A stretch of 64,000 bases of DNA from Asterias amurensis (taxonomy: Eukaryota; Echinodermata; Asteroidea; Forcipulatida; Asteriidae), in contig NC_092651.1 of the NCBI RefSeq assembly GCF_032118995.1, positions 6,612,785-6,676,784 on the forward strand, written 5' to 3'. Under the pieces are notes generated by a model. That model was given only the letters and a program-made list of their open reading frames with translations. It ran no database searches and was not told the origin of the DNA. Made by a program: the position numbers and the translations under genes. Numbering within the stretch: the stretch's first letter is position 1; each line of letters opens with the position of its first letter. Shown in pieces: positions 1-11,382 of the stretch.

Positions 1-118
1 CCAGGTAAAATCCATCGTTCTCGGTCATGTGCGCACGCACAGAACTACGTAAACAATGAAAATTTACCTGGTAAGTCTACTGCCACCTAGCGTCCCAAAG
101 TCTCCCATTGAGTAGCTG
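1..118. repeat. Truncated copy of a palindromic MITE
   Basis: The first 118 bases match the loop and right arm of the complete palindromic repeat at 32581-32730, with the loop in the opposite orientation. The shared part runs from the ccaggtaaaat motif, through the gtgcgcac-containing loop, to the right-arm end ctcccattg. The left arm lies outside the window. A weaker relative may occur near 24165-24215. Confidence 0.7.
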
Positions 119-1309
119 GTATACATGTATATATCCAAACCAGGGCCGTCTGCATCGGTGAGCTTAGGCGAGCCAACTCAGCCATCCACGGCGAAGATAT
201 TGGTCCGTGACCGTTCCTGAATCTTGTACGTCTCAAAAACTACAGCAACTAATGTTTAAAGGTACACTTTCTTCTATCATTATCTTCAAACGGTGTAGGT
301 TTAGTGTAAATCTGTGGTCATTGTGTTTTGTGTTACAAAAAGTATCCAAATCTTGTAAGTTTAGTTAAGTGTTTATGCTTACCTATAAACATCGTTGCCT
401 GTGTGAAGAAGAGAGTAGCAAATACCCAAATCCTTTAAACAAAGGTGTGCAATATAGGATACAATGTTTAAGATACAAGTGAGATAATAATACTATATGA
501 ATTTATAAGAGCAAGCAAAGAAGTGACACAATTTTAATGCCATTAGGACAAGGCAATGCTTGAACTAATAATCAGCCTTTGAAAAGCAAGAATAAGCCAA
601 ACGTATAAATATATGACATACAGAATCTAACAAATCAAAATCACAAACTTACCATCGCACTTAATAACGTACGCAAATATCCTCGAAACAAAATAATGTG
701 CAACCTACCACTGCGGGCCGTAGTTATTTCGTTTCTTTCTTTCGAACACAAATCAGGAAAACTTTTGAGGATGGCAGTTTTTCTGTACAGAAAAACAATT
801 GTATAGGGCCGTGGGGTTTTCACGCCCCGCATTTATAAAGCATCTTAAAGCGCCCTCTTTTGACTCAATTTCCCCAAGCCGTGTATACGCTCCGAGTCGT
901 GTTTGTTAAATTTATTAACACTTCAGTGCGCCCGAATCTTTTTTTGTTTACTATTTTCAAAAGTTACTTTGTTGGGCCCAACTCTTCTCCGGGGCAGGTA
1001 ATGCATGTTTTTTTCCTTGAACATGTCCCTTGAATGTTGTTCCAGTTATTAACTATGATATGTGAGAGACGTACAATGCCACATATCGTAATGCCCAAGG
1101 TTTAAAATCTTGTGAAATTGACGATGTTCATTTTTTTGTTTATCATCACTTCAACTCAACTTTTTGAACTCGTTTATGTAAATGTTAAACAAATTTGTAA
1201 CTCAGTGTCCTGAGTAGCCTGAATATATAATGTCACACTTCGAGGCTCGTGAACAACATCCGTCCAAAATCACCTTTCATCTACATTCATTTTACACGGA
1301 GATACATTC
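119..1309. other. Intergenic, nothing recognised
   Basis: AT-rich sequence with only short chance reading frames. I see no convincing exon, repeat boundary or RNA gene. Confidence 0.5.
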
Positions 1310-1344
1310 TCAACTCCTACACACTAACATGCAAGAGAGAACAG

Positions 1345-1545
1345 TCATCTCGCCCCCGGCAAAGTCGCCCCCCGGCAAAGTCGCCCCTAAAAGTCGCCTC
1401 CTGCAGAGCTGCCCCAGCAAGCTCACCCCGTCCATGTACAAACTCGCCCCTAACAATGTCGCCCCCACAAAGTTGCCCCCACCATTGTCGCCCCCGACAA
1501 AGTCGCGCCCTAACAAAGTCGCCCCGACAAAGTCGCCCCCTATTT
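1345..1545. repeat. Degenerate ~15-bp minisatellite
   Basis: About a dozen imperfect copies of a C-rich unit resembling caaagtcgcccccga follow one another. The tract is open in several frames on both strands. This explains the proline/lysine-rich (plus) and glycine-rich (minus) reading frames over it, so I do not call a protein here. Confidence 0.75.
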
Positions 1546-1599
1546 TGTTTTTGTGCAGAAGAAAATTAACTTAATAAATTTACAAAGACATTTATTGCA

Positions 1600-3842
1600 T
1601 GTACATGACACACTGCATGCACACGAACAAAAGTAAGCTTTCCAACTATTATGGTCATTTGTTCGTGCATCTAAGGCTAAACAGTGTTCCATCTCTTTTA
1701 AAGAAGGGGATACTGCTGTTACTGACCCGCCCACTATTGCTACTTCTTTTAACAAGTTCTTTGCATCTAATTTTACAGATAAAGACTGTGATGACACTTC
1801 TTTTACCGTCTGTGATGGACACGTTGACTCCCCTCTAGAGTCGATTGGTACCAACGCTAACGAGATATTTGAGCTCATTAATTATCTTAAGTCAGGTAAA
1901 GCCCCCGGGCCCGACGGTATAACATCTACAATGTTAAAGATTACCGCCGGTCAGGTTGCCATGCCTCTTACCTTGCTTTTCAATTTATCTCTTAGCGAAG
2001 GAAGAATACCTGATGACTGGAAGCGAGCAAATGTTGTGCCAATCCATGAAGCAGGTGACTTATCATTGATTAAAAACTATAAACCCATTTCACTGTGCTC
2101 TGTGGTTGGGAAGCTGCTGGAAAGGGTGGTTACTGGCCGTATAACCCAGTACATGCGTACGGTTGGTCTGATCTCTCATCAGCAACACGGCTTAGTCAAT
2201 GGGCGTTCATGTACCACCCTTCTCACTTCAGTTTGCCACCACTGGGCGCAGATTCTTGATGCTAGATCACCACCAGATGTTGATGTTGTTTTCCTTGATT
2301 GGAGCAAGGCTTTTGATAAAGTAAGTCATCAAATCCTTTTGAAAAAACTCCATCTTTATGGCATCTGTGGCCCCTTGAGGCAATGGATTTCATCATTTCT
2401 TTTGAATCGTTTTCAGCGCGTCCAATTCAGGGGGGCCTCCTCCGGGTGGGTCCCTGTTAAATCTGGGGTCCCCCAAGGTTCTGTCTTGGGGCCTCTCTTA
2501 TTCAATTTGTTTGTTTTGGATTTACCTAATTATGTTCAATCCTCTTTACCGCAATATGCTGATGACACCCTGCTGTATAGGGCTATCCACTCAGATTCTG
2601 ACATGCACATCATGCAGGAGGATCTTGATAATATTACTTACTGGTGCCAAGTCAACAAAATGTCATTGAATCCTGATAAATGCAAGGCCAAGCGTCTGAG
2701 TAGATAGAAGGGTTGGTGCTGTGCATCGTCACCCATCCTACCAAGTTCATAATTCTTCTCTTAGTTTAGTGCAAAGTCATAAGTATTTAGGTGTAGTCAT
2801 TTCCTCCAATCTTAAATGGGGGGACCATGTTAAGTATATCACTTCAACCTCAAGGCTTCTTGGTTTTATTAGACGTCTTGTCCGCTGTAACGATGCTGAC
2901 ATTTTGGTTAAGCTATATAATTCATTGTGTCGCCCCATTCTGGAGTACGGGGCTCCAGCTTGGATTCCACACCAGTCTGGTCATCTGAAAGATCTTGAAA
3001 AGATTCAAAAGCGCTTAGCGCGTACTTGTCTGCCTGCACCTAGAGGCGAGTTGCCTTACAATGAACGCCTTCAAAGGCTTGGGCTTACCTCTTTGGAGAA
3101 TAGATATAATTACTTTGCCATTGCCGATGTTGCCAAGTGTCTATATAGGGTGTATGATGTTGACCCTTTCAATTTTATTACAATTAATGCTCGCCATTCT
3201 GACACTCTTAAATTTCATCTTACTTATGCTACAACTGATGCTTTTAAATTTACTGTTTTTAACAGATTTCCTGTCTACTTTGACAGTTTACCCTCCCATG
3301 TTAGGGACCAACTTTTAACTAGCCTTCCTGGTTTTGTTAGAGGAATCAAAAAGCATTTTAAAGAAATCAGCTGGCAGGTCCACATTTATTTATTTTTTTT
3401 TTTAATACTTTTTTTTCTTTTTCTTGCTTGTCTTTTATATCTGAGTTGCCTGGCTTGGCTGGTGGGTAATACGTATTCCTCCTGTGGAGGGTGTGTCTTG
3501 TTAATTCTCGTTTTGTCTCGAACCAAAAGGTCAGCCACTTTGAAAGTGACTTTTTGTCGCTATTGGCTTTCCCTGCCAGGGTTCTTGTCTTTTGTTTCGT
3601 CTGTTGTGTTTTGTGTTCCACCCCCACTGGAGGTGTTTCCTACACAATCCTTATATCTGCCCGCGGCCAGGCCAGGTTTCTCAGTAATTTGCTTGTGTTT
3701 TTGCATATGTTTTGCTGTTCTCTTTTTATAACCATTGTAATATTGCTTTTTCTTGTAAATCTTTGATGTGCAATTTTTTAATTCATGTTTGTGTTTTTGT
3801 TCATGTTTGCTGGCAAATAAAATGAAATGAATTGAAATGAAA
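1600..3842 (+). mobile_element. 5'-truncated CR1-group non-LTR retrotransposon
   Basis: The C-terminal part of an ORF2 (end of the pre-RT region, reverse transcriptase, thumb) is followed by a T-rich 3' UTR and a short tail of aaatga-type repeats around 3817-3842. Such tails are typical of CR1/L2-like LINEs. The 5' half and endonuclease are absent. The 5' boundary is uncertain to within a few tens of bases. The coding part is described separately. Confidence 0.8.
1637..3378 (+). pseudogene. LINE ORF2 reverse transcriptase, frameshifted
   Basis: The frame is open from 1637 to the stop at 2705-2707. It resumes in the next frame from about 2709, consistent with a single-base insertion in the run around 2703-2706. 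Visible reverse-transcriptase blocks include SGKAPGPDG (about 1895-1918), VFLDWSKAFD, SGVPQGSVLGPLLF and the catalytic QYADD (about 2551-2565). The second part carries the thumb-type motifs KYLGVVIS and RPILEYGAPAW. This order is that of CR1/L2/Rex-type LINEs. The endonuclease and the first part of ORF2 are missing, so the copy is dead twice over. The true stop is unclear because the reading frame runs into low-complexity 3' UTR. Confidence 0.85.
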
Positions 3843-4287
3843 TGTGTTTGATTGATCCGTGGTGATGTTTGGCAGTTGCACCCACATCACCACTTCACAT
3901 CACCAATCAAAACATAGATATGTAAAGCTACGTCACTGCACGTTTATCCGATGACATCGGCCCAATTTCATAGCGCTGCTTAGCGGCCGATTTTGTGCTG
4001 AAGAGCACGATTTTCATTTCATAAGGCTGCTAACCGTAAACATAAGAAAAGGCAAGCTAACCTTCAGGTGCTTATTGCACACCCAATAAGCAACTCAAAT
4101 CCATAATTACGCCCAAGATGGCCAACCTAATTTTCTTGACAACCTGTGAAATACACTTGCACACGAGCAAATTGCTCTGAAGCACAAACATGTGCTTACC
4201 GTTAGGTAGCTTTTTGAAATTGAGCCATAATTTTATCCAATGAATTCACTGGTTCTGAAAAGCAAGTACAAATACAGGGGACCAGTC
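3843..4287. other. Intergenic, nothing recognised
   Basis: No gene or clear repeat boundary. A short imperfect inverted repeat (gtggtgatg ... catcacca) lies at about 3858-3905. Confidence 0.5.
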
Positions 4288-4494
4288 TACACTTTAAAAA
4301 AAATCCGTAAAATTTACTGCACTTTACCTAGCAGTAGGGTGCCAGGTAAAGGGCAGTTAATTTCCCAGTGGAAGTTTTGCAAACTACCTTTAAGGCACAA
4401 TTTACAAAATCTACTGTGAAATTTACTGCACTTTACCTGGCACCCTAACTGCCAGGTAAAGCACCATGAATTTTACGGATTTTTTACAGTGTAG
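4288..4494. mobile_element. MITE with ~25-bp TIRs and TA target site
   Basis: The ends are inverted copies (cactttaaaaaaaatccgta on the left; tacggattttttacagtg on the right) and both are flanked by TA. The interior contains further partly inverted copies of a ggtaaa-containing motif. TA target sites and CACTGTAAAA-type ends would fit a Tc1/mariner-type non-autonomous element, but the family is an inference. Confidence 0.7.
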
Positions 4495-4512
4495 ATCCTA
4501 ATGGGTTAGCAA

Positions 4513-4719
4513 AGGGTGCGTTCGTTTAGCTTCCCTGACAAGAGCTAATCGAATGATCACACTCGCCCTCTCGTGGTGACGGCATGCACATTAGGTCACC
4601 CCAAGTGACCAACTCCACAAGCAGGGCACTGGGGGCTGACCCGGGTGAGCCCCGTCAAAGCTATTCGAACGTACCGGGCAGACCGGGGTCGACCCAGGGA
4701 GGCTAAACGAACGCACCCA
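4513..4719. mobile_element. MITE with GGGTGCGTTCGTTTA ends
   Basis: The terminal inverted repeat gggtgcgttcgttta is matched by taaacgaacgcaccc at the right end. The right ~40 bases (cggggtcgacccaggga followed by the TIR) recur at 33930-33970. So this is a dispersed family with at least two members here. Superfamily not assigned. Confidence 0.7.
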
Positions 4720-5662
4720 TTGTATAGACCAGTTGGTGTATGAGATGCTGCTTAGCAAACTCATGGTGGCGCCCTATATTAATCCCCCTCCCAGTTACAT
4801 TTTAGTCATATTAATGCTGTTACTGCTTTCATTGGTGATCTTTTCTGACAGGGTGACCATTTCCCGAATTGGCTTCTGTTGAGCTTTGGGGCTAGATGAG
4901 TGTTGCGAGTTGGATAAGTTTAATAATTTGGACAATTGAGGGCGCTATGCGTAGCAACGCCGCTCGGGATCAAAGATCTAGACGTTTGCAACGAGTCAGT
5001 TTTTGGAGTTAAAGTATAAAATTATCATTATGTTAAGATTTTGAGGACCCTGGATCCCAAACCAGCGGTAAGAGGACATTTTAGGCGTTGCCAATTTATC
5101 ATTGTTGGTTTTGCTGTAATTATTGGTGTTTTGGGTGGTTATTCTTGGGGTTAAATGGGGTACGTTTATTTTGGGATAGTTTCGTACTTTGCTTAATCTA
5201 GGTCATGCCATTACGGGAGCGTTTCATGTACGTTAGGCTAGGTGGACTCGGGACATTTAATGGGTTCTCTTCCCAGTGTATTCCTAGGGTTTGGGGGATG
5301 GTTTTCTGTATTGGGTTATAGTTGTTAGTAGTTATTTTGATGCCAGGTGTGCTTGGTAAATATAGTAGGGCCTGTTTTATAACTTTAGAAGAGCTGTAGG
5401 CATCAGCGCCCTCTCGTGGCCAGTTTATATAGTTCCCAGTTTTTCCTGGATCTGTTGTTGTTAAAGGTGTTTTGAAGTTGTTAGACAAATATTGTTTATT
5501 TGTTTTCTGTGTTTTTTTACCCTATAGTTGAGGTGGCAAGGAAGATGTATAGTGCAAGGCAGTTGTATAGATCAAGTCAGTGGCTTAAGACAATTGTATG
5601 TTGGAGAAGTTGAACAATAAAGAAAGAACTCGGAAATAAAATGATGTTTTAATCAACCGACG
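4720..5662. other. Unassigned interval
   Basis: No protein homology recognised. A purine-rich stretch with AATAAA-like signals near 5611-5640 ends the interval and might be a retroelement terminus. I could not find matching ends or target duplications. Confidence 0.4.
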
Positions 5663-5850
5663 TTACAACGGGTTTTCATTACGGGCATGTCTGAGCATGT
5701 GCATTCCCAGCTTGGTCTTCCACATGGCGATGACGCGCCTGTTGCAAAAAAAAAAGGCGAGTCAGACGAGCGCCCCCTGGAGTGAGTTGAGAGGTTGAAC
5801 AGGGATGCGATGAAGCCAAAAATCCAAGTGAAGCACATAATGGCTGATAG
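5663..5850 (-). pseudogene. Family-B GPCR relic: TM6 and C-tail, TM7 damaged
   Basis: On the minus strand a good acceptor (ttttccccatcag) precedes an in-phase TM6 segment containing IMCFTWIFGFIASLFN. That pattern is typical of Methuselah-like/adhesion receptors and follows the upstream exon at 6301-6784 in phase 0. After NLSTHS the expected TM7 is missing. About 20 bases later a tail resumes in another frame: CNRRVIAMWK, then a short basic C-terminus ending at the stop 5663-5665. A run of ten T/A sits at the join. I read this as an internal deletion of most of TM7 plus a frameshift. An alternatively spliced real exon cannot be excluded. Confidence 0.65.
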
Positions 5851-6258
5851 CTGATGGGGAAAAATCGAACAATCGCACAACATTGTTTTAAATTGTCCTC
5901 TCATTTATGTTTATACTGTGAAAGCCTATTTGTTTGGTTTGCGGTAACGCCATGTGTGTATCTACTTGCCAGGTTGATTTTGTTATTTCGGGAACTTGTG
6001 TTGCTTGAGACCAATTCAAGAACCGACTCCGCGGTATTGCAGTTAAACGATCCTATAAGCTGAAGTAGTCCCTGCCAATTTATATTCCTTCTGCTGCCCG
6101 GTTTGTAGCTAAAAAGCAGGACAGTTCTTTTCAAAACTGAGAATTAACCCGAACATCCGATAAATCTACTCCGCGGTAGTAGAATAAAGAAAGACAGTTC
6201 TTTAAGAACAAACTCTACCGCAAACCACGATACCTCACCATGCAATGCCTCAAATCCT

Positions 6259-6261
<3 letters not shown>

Positions 6262-6292
<31 letters not shown>
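6262..6292. repeat. (ATT)n microsatellite
   Basis: About ten ATT units lie directly beside the splice donor of the receptor exon. Confidence 0.9.
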
Positions 6293-6295
<3 letters not shown>

Positions 6296-6300
6296 CTCAC

Positions 6301-6784
6301 CTTCACATACAGGAACAGGTCGGTGTTTGCCTGCTTCACCGAGCGCTTTTGTCCTTGCGTGACGTTCATCTTACCCGAGGCACGCATGGTTATCCTGATC
6401 CCAATGATGGTCAATGCAAATAGTACTGCATTGGTGCCAATAATCAGGGCCACCGGCACCCCGAAAGCCATTAAGTTTGCCGTCCCTCCACCTAGCCAAC
6501 AAACCTCGCTATATCGCCGTAGTGTACGTCCACAACCACGCAGTTGCAGTAGCTCAGAATCACGCACACGCGGACGATCACTGTCGGTGAACCCCAGCCG
6601 TAGAGGGCGTGACACAAGACAGATCGTTTGTACGTGCTGACGTGCTTTAGTCTGGTGCCGACGCCGAAGGTGCGGTAGATGTCAATGGCGAGTAGATTCA
6701 TCCAAAAGAACGCCGAGAGCCAGAAGAAGTGACTAGCGATCGCAAAGCCGCTGAAGAACTCTTGGATGTCATTCATGTTGAACC
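6301..6784 (-). pseudogene. Family-B (Mth/adhesion-like) GPCR exon, TM3-TM5
   Basis: The exon is bounded on the minus strand by an acceptor (gctaactgttccag) and a donor (GTGAGG). It encodes TM3 (SHFFWLSAFFWMNLLAIDIYR), a loop with RLKHVSTYKRS, and TM4 beginning YGWGSPTVIV. TM5 follows as CWLGGGTANLMAFGVPVALII, and the exon ends LFLYVK. TM4 and TM5 are in different frames; the break lies at about 6505-6515, between VDVHYGD and EVCWL, and is a one- or two-base indel. The conserved Cys of ECL2 and the loop lengths suit family B rather than rhodopsin-like receptors. TM1-TM2 and any GAIN/GPS exons are not visible upstream. Together with the damaged TM7 exon this looks like a decayed receptor gene. 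Confidence 0.75.
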
Positions 6785-6844
6785 CTGGAACAGTTAGCAC
6801 ATAAATAAAAGAGGTAACACACATGTGTTGAACACACATGTTAA

Positions 6845-7975
6845 AGGCACCTGGAATAAGGATTTTTTTCTTTTACACATAAGAGTATATGTTTATTAAC
6901 AATAAAACAATTTTGTGAGTAGTTGTTTGTCACGATTTATATGTGAAAAAAAAATTAATTAAGTGACTGGGGGTTGACTCCGCCTACCCCTATTGTGACG
7001 TAGGAAAAGGAAGACTTTGCCTCGATCAAACATATACCCCCCTCGATGCGTAGATAAACACACGTGCAAAAGTACATGTAATTCTGAGACGTGAGTTTGT
7101 ACGCTGCGAAAAAGTTTTTTTTCTGGCATTTTCTGGCTATGCCGACCAGGTGTATTGCTGCTGGATGCAGCAAAACAACTAAAGATGGGGTCAGTCTTCA
7201 TCTGTTTCCTGCAGATCCCAAGTATAGGCGGTTGTGGGCTGCGAAAGTCAGATTAACTAGAGCAAAGTGGTCCGGTCCGACGTCTTTTTCAGCGCTGCAG
7301 CGAACACTTAGAGCCGCCGTCCCAAAAATTGTTCTAGCTAGTGGGAAGTCGAAGAGGGTATCTGAAAGACGTGACGAACTCAGAGGAGCATTTGCTAAAC
7401 GTGAAAAAAATTCGGATAAGTTTGAACTTTGAGGGTATGTTTTTAGCTTTTGCCAAGTGACACGATTTTTTGTTGGTACCGCATGCGATTCACCGTGCGT
7501 GCAGGTCCTATGTGACCGTCCGCCCATTATACAGCAGCCATAGTGCGTGCGTGTAGTCTGCTCCGTGGCCGTATTTCTATAATAATACGTAGGCAGACCC
7601 TCATCTTCCACTAAAAAGTCGCATAGTTAAATAAAAAAAAGCAGCAATAGCTTTTGTAAAAACCACGAGGGGTTCAACATGTTCAAGTTTCAATGTACGT
7701 ATGTGTGTAAAATCGTGTCTAAATTTGATTTGATGTGCCATGTTCCCAGACGTAATGTACGGGGGCCCGACTACAAATTTTCTCTCCAAATATCGCGCCT
7801 TGAAATACGTCACGAACAGCGCCCTCTCGGGCCGGGGCCTACTCGTAAATTTGTAAATACAATCAAAACTAAGATTTTTAAACCTTAGTTAATTTTTTAT
7901 TCACATTCCTTTCATAAAAACACATATTTTAGTGACAAAAGCTTTATTTAAAAAAAATACCACTTCCAGGTGACT
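6845..7975 (+). mobile_element. THAP-exon element no. 1 (TTAA target, Kolobok-like)
   Basis: The element is flanked on both sides by TTAA (6841-6844 and 7976-7979). It begins aggcacctgg and ends ccaggtgact, imperfect inverted ends. Four related copies lie at 34752, 37671, 46587 (inverted) and 54750. Each carries the same THAP-type exon near its left end and the same right part (gcgccctctcgggccgggg followed by AT-rich sequence). TTAA target sites, AG termini and a THAP domain are together what is known for Kolobok transposons. No transposase catalytic domain is present, so this is a non-autonomous copy. It lies in or beside the upstream intron of the receptor relic. Confidence 0.8.
7139..7432 (+). 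pseudogene. THAP zinc-finger exon, frameshifted
   Basis: The translation from the ATG at 7139 starts MPTRCIAAGCSKTT, the C-x4-C start of a THAP (C2CH) domain. The conserved HLFP (about residues 22-25) and a Trp in RRLWAAKVR follow, then WSGPTSFS. The C-x2-H half (CSEH type) is present only in another frame. Compared with the copies at about 38033 and 47173 (minus), this copy and the one at 35047 have lost the same two bases (TG in gcgctgTGcagc). The continuing frame includes AVPKIVLASGKSKRVSERR, resembling the AVPTIF segment after many THAP domains. The domain binds DNA in transposases and host factors. This one cannot make an intact finger. Confidence 0.75.
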
Positions 7976-7979
7976 TTAA

Positions 7980-8461
7980 TATACAGCAATCCTTCACCGA
8001 TCTTCAACACTGCTGTGGTACATGGGTTGTGCTGCGCTGAATAGCGATTGGCAATAACGATGATGACAATACGGCGATCATCTGATCACTCATGAGTTAT
8101 TGGACTTCTACTTTGCAATTTACTTGTACAACTCGTAAGGATGACCGCGGTGTCTGCTAACACCAAGACTTCAAGATCGGGAAGGATTGCTCTTAATACA
8201 CAAAGGTTTCCTATTTGTTTTAGGACTAGGCATGTGTATCTTTAAGGTCCTATTTGTTAGATGATCTTCCCATCAAGCCTTAGGGAACTCGGCGAACTCC
8301 CACAAGGGGCAAAGAGGATTTAAAAAAAACAAGCTGGCAACAGCTAATCTTTGTTCTACAAACATTGGTTGGACGTCTATGGTTAAGAATTGCACAAATT
8401 CAAGAAATTGTAATTCAGTAACTAGACGACAATATTTATTCTAGTCTTGTGAAACCAGCGG
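7980..8461. other. Intergenic, nothing recognised
   Basis: No gene or named repeat seen. Confidence 0.4.
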
Positions 8462-8534
8462 TTAGTTTGGGGATTCGAACATGCAGCCTTGCGGTTGGAA
8501 GTCATACAGTCTAACCACTTGACCACTCTAATAC
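8462..8534 (-). repeat. tRNA-like sequence, probable SINE head
   Basis: The minus strand reads tggtcaagtggttagact (A-box-like, about 8510-8525) and gttcgaatcccc (B-box-like, 8469-8480), spaced as in a tRNA. I could not form good acceptor pairing. It is therefore more likely a tRNA-derived SINE head or tRNA pseudogene than a working tRNA. Confidence 0.5.
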
Positions 8535-8565
8535 ATAAGGCTAGTTAGTCCTAATTAGAACTAAG

Positions 8566-8890
8566 AAAAGTGGCCATCAGCTTTTCTGGTATCAGAATAG
8601 CAGAAAAGCAGATTTTATGTTTTTGTTAGATAAATTTTTCCTCTTTTCTACTTTTCTGCTACCTGAAATGCAGACTGAACGTTTTGTTAAAATGTTTTTC
8701 TACTTTTCTGTTACCAGAAAAGCAGGTTTTACTTTATCTTATAATGCTGGCGGACGAAAAGTGGCCACTTGCCTCTCTGCTAGCAGAATAGTAGAAAAGC
8801 AGATTTAACGTTTCGTGAAAATGCTATTTTCTATTTCTCTGCTTTTTTGCCAGATTTTACTTGGGCGGCCGAAAAGTGGCCATGTCCTTT
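8566..8890. repeat. Degenerate ~100-bp tandem repeat
   Basis: About three imperfect units contain ttctgctaccagaa(a)agcagattttac and gaaaagtggccac motifs. Each unit also contains short inverted copies of the gaaaagcag motif. Confidence 0.65.
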
Positions 8891-9639
8891 CTCCTTTCAG
8901 ATCCCAGAAAATCAAATTTTACTTAAAGTCTCCTCGAAGTGGTATTTTTTCAAAATAAAGCTTTTTTGGGGAAAAATAAAGTTTTTTAAATGAGAATGGA
9001 AGTATATATTTTTTATTAACTGCAGACTGTAATAAATTCTGACAAACGTAACATGAGTCTACATTAAAGAGAAAACATAACAGATTGGTTTCTTATTTCT
9101 TTAAACCAAAAATTGCTGGTCTGAAATAGGGGAAAACATATTATTTTGAAGTGCTTGTGCTTCAAGGGGGTTGGGGTGTTTTACTATGCCTGGTGATATC
9201 TCTGGATTTATAATCTGAGTAGCCATATGTCTTAGGACAAAAATGGAATTAAATTTGTTTAATATTGATTGAATGAGATATTTGATTTATTTTGCACGCC
9301 ATACTAGCTTCTGTATATTCAATAAAATTCCAACCAGTGAAAACTTTGAAAACATATGACGCCGCTCCGAAGTCGTGCATGCATTACCACTGTAAATGGC
9401 GGACTATCTCTCGCAACGTAAAACAGAACGTTTTAAGATTTCAACACACCGTGGAGTGCAAGTGTCATTGTAAAAAGGTTGGATGGATGACTTTAAAACA
9501 AAATCATATAGTTTTTTATTTTGAACAGTTATCCTGTTATCGAACTGAAAACCCATGACACCAGGATACACACAAAGCCAACATGTCAGTTATTACACGT
9601 CTAAGATGGTCATGTGCATTAAGACAACATAGACCCTCA
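8891..9639. other. Intergenic, nothing recognised
   Basis: AT-rich, with no supported exon or repeat. Confidence 0.4.
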
Positions 9640-9657
9640 GTGCAAGTAAAGTCCTAC

Positions 9658-9749
9658 CTCAAGCTGTAGATGTGACTAATGCTCACTGCGTACACTTGAA
9701 CCTCTTTGATGAATCGGAAGTGGAAGATTGCCGGCAACAGTGATGGATT
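9658..9749 (-). other. Exon-like 92-mer, copy 1
   Basis: On the minus strand an acceptor (gttaacgaccag) and a donor (GTAGGA) bound 92 bases that are open in one frame. The frame reads NPSLLPAIFHFRFIK then EVQVYAVSISHIYSL. Copies 2 (18016-18107), 3 (18761-18852) and 4 (53066-53153, plus strand) are highly similar. Copies 1 and 2 keep the frame and splice sites, while 3 and 4 carry stops. I do not recognise the peptide. Confidence 0.4.
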
Positions 9750-11382
9750 CTGGTCGTTAACCAACGTTCAAAACGTAGAAAGCAGTGCCCCCCTTCGCCA
9801 ACTCGACACCGATGTGAATGTATACAGTACAACGTATTGTAGCGTCGACCGTGGGTTGCGTTGTACACAGTTTAATGATACAAGAAGATACAATTAACTG
9901 CCTTTTCTGTCCGTTTCTTTGGGTGTTTATTTACAATCGACAAATTTACACGGAAACAGAAACCTAAGCCTAAGCCAGAGAGCGCCCTCTCCAGCGAGCA
10001 GACCTGATCGGCTTGCCTGGGCCACCAGTGGTGCTCCGAGGGGGAGTCGTGCTGGCGCCCCCTACCGGTCGATAGGATCGCCGCTACAGTGTCGATGCAA
10101 TGGTAGCAATTTCACAAAACTGGAAAAACCCACACGTATAGTGTTGCAATGCATTATACGGTGGCCTGTTGCAACCATTGCGATAGTGTGCGCTGAATTA
10201 GTCATTTCAATGACATTTCGTAGCTGAAATGTGTTTGTAGTTCGCAGTCTGAAATATTGACCCTAAATATTAAATACTTTGGTTTGTTGAACATTGAATA
10301 ATTGGTTGATTGTTTGGCTATAGAGACCAGGTTCCAAAATTAACATGACACGACGAATCAAAATTCTAGCGTCGTCGCTAATTGGGGCGGTTACCTTTCA
10401 GTTTTCGTTTTCTGGTATCACCTCTCCCCGCAAATTCCACTCATGTAGAACATATAAATTTGTTTGAAACATTTACTATTTGTTGAATAAGTTTGAAGAT
10501 TGTTGATCCGGTATAAAGACTCATTGAAAAGCTTCTCAATGTTCACCAAAGCAGAAACTTCACTCCGAGTGCTTGCTTAGTTTTTGTGGAGGTAATTTAT
10601 TTCTTGGGAGGGGGAGGGGGCGGGTATTCTGAAGGGATAGACAGAGATCAACAAAATCCCGTATTTGTACTAAATATCAATTTAGATCGCAGTTCAATAT
10701 TGTACAGCACAAAGGACTGGTCTCAATTAATGCAAATGTTACAGCAACTACATGGAAGTTACATGTTCTCGGGAAACCCATTCTTAAAGTGCCATTAAAA
10801 TGTACAAGTTTTTCTTTGCGTGCATTGGGTATTGTATACCTGCTTGAAAGGTTACTATACATTATGGCAACTCAGAAGAACAGTTCTTTGAAATAGGAAG
10901 ATCGGTGTTGCTGTTGCTTTCAACATGCTTACAAAAAGGACCAAGCAACCAGAAAAAGAAAAAAAACATTCTAGGGGGGGGGGGGGTTGCGCACTTCAGA
11001 ACAAAGATGACAAGTGAGTGTGCGAGCGCGTAGCATTGCCCCCCCCCCCCCACCCCCTAGTTACGCTCCTGGATATACAAACATACTGACCAGTCTCTCA
11101 TTATGAAGGTGAAGAGTGAAATACAACACACATCACCGACTAGGTTTTATTATGGCACTTACGGTCTGAAAACCAAACTCAAGGGCTCTCTTGAAATGTA
11201 GTTTGGGTCGATGGGACGAGGTTACGAGGGGTCGGGGAAAGAGGACACCCTGAAGACTTCACTGAGAGATCGAGGGCCCACGGTGTTGAGATGGAACGAA
11301 ACAGTTACAGCCGGAAGGAACCGTCACCCACAGCTGACCAAACCATACTTTGAAAGTATAAAAGCGAGAAAGACAGTTGTTT

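Noticed and set aside
1230-1574. Proline/lysine-rich 114-residue protein
   Set aside because: The frame lies over a 15-bp minisatellite that is open in several frames on both strands.
5198-5488. 96-residue minus-strand frame (starts MSNNFKTPLTT)
   Set aside because: Plausible length but no recognisable domain, splice site or promoter; not enough to call a gene.
4850-5660. Solo LTR of a retrotransposon
   Set aside because: AATAAA-like signals suggested it, but no TG...CA boundaries with a target duplication could be found.
11350-11370. TATA promoter driving the TM7-like fragment
   Set aside because: gtataaaagc is conserved between blocks A and B, but a TM7 fragment cannot be the start of a gene. 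The downstream acceptor-like site suggests an internal exon, so I did not annotate a promoter.
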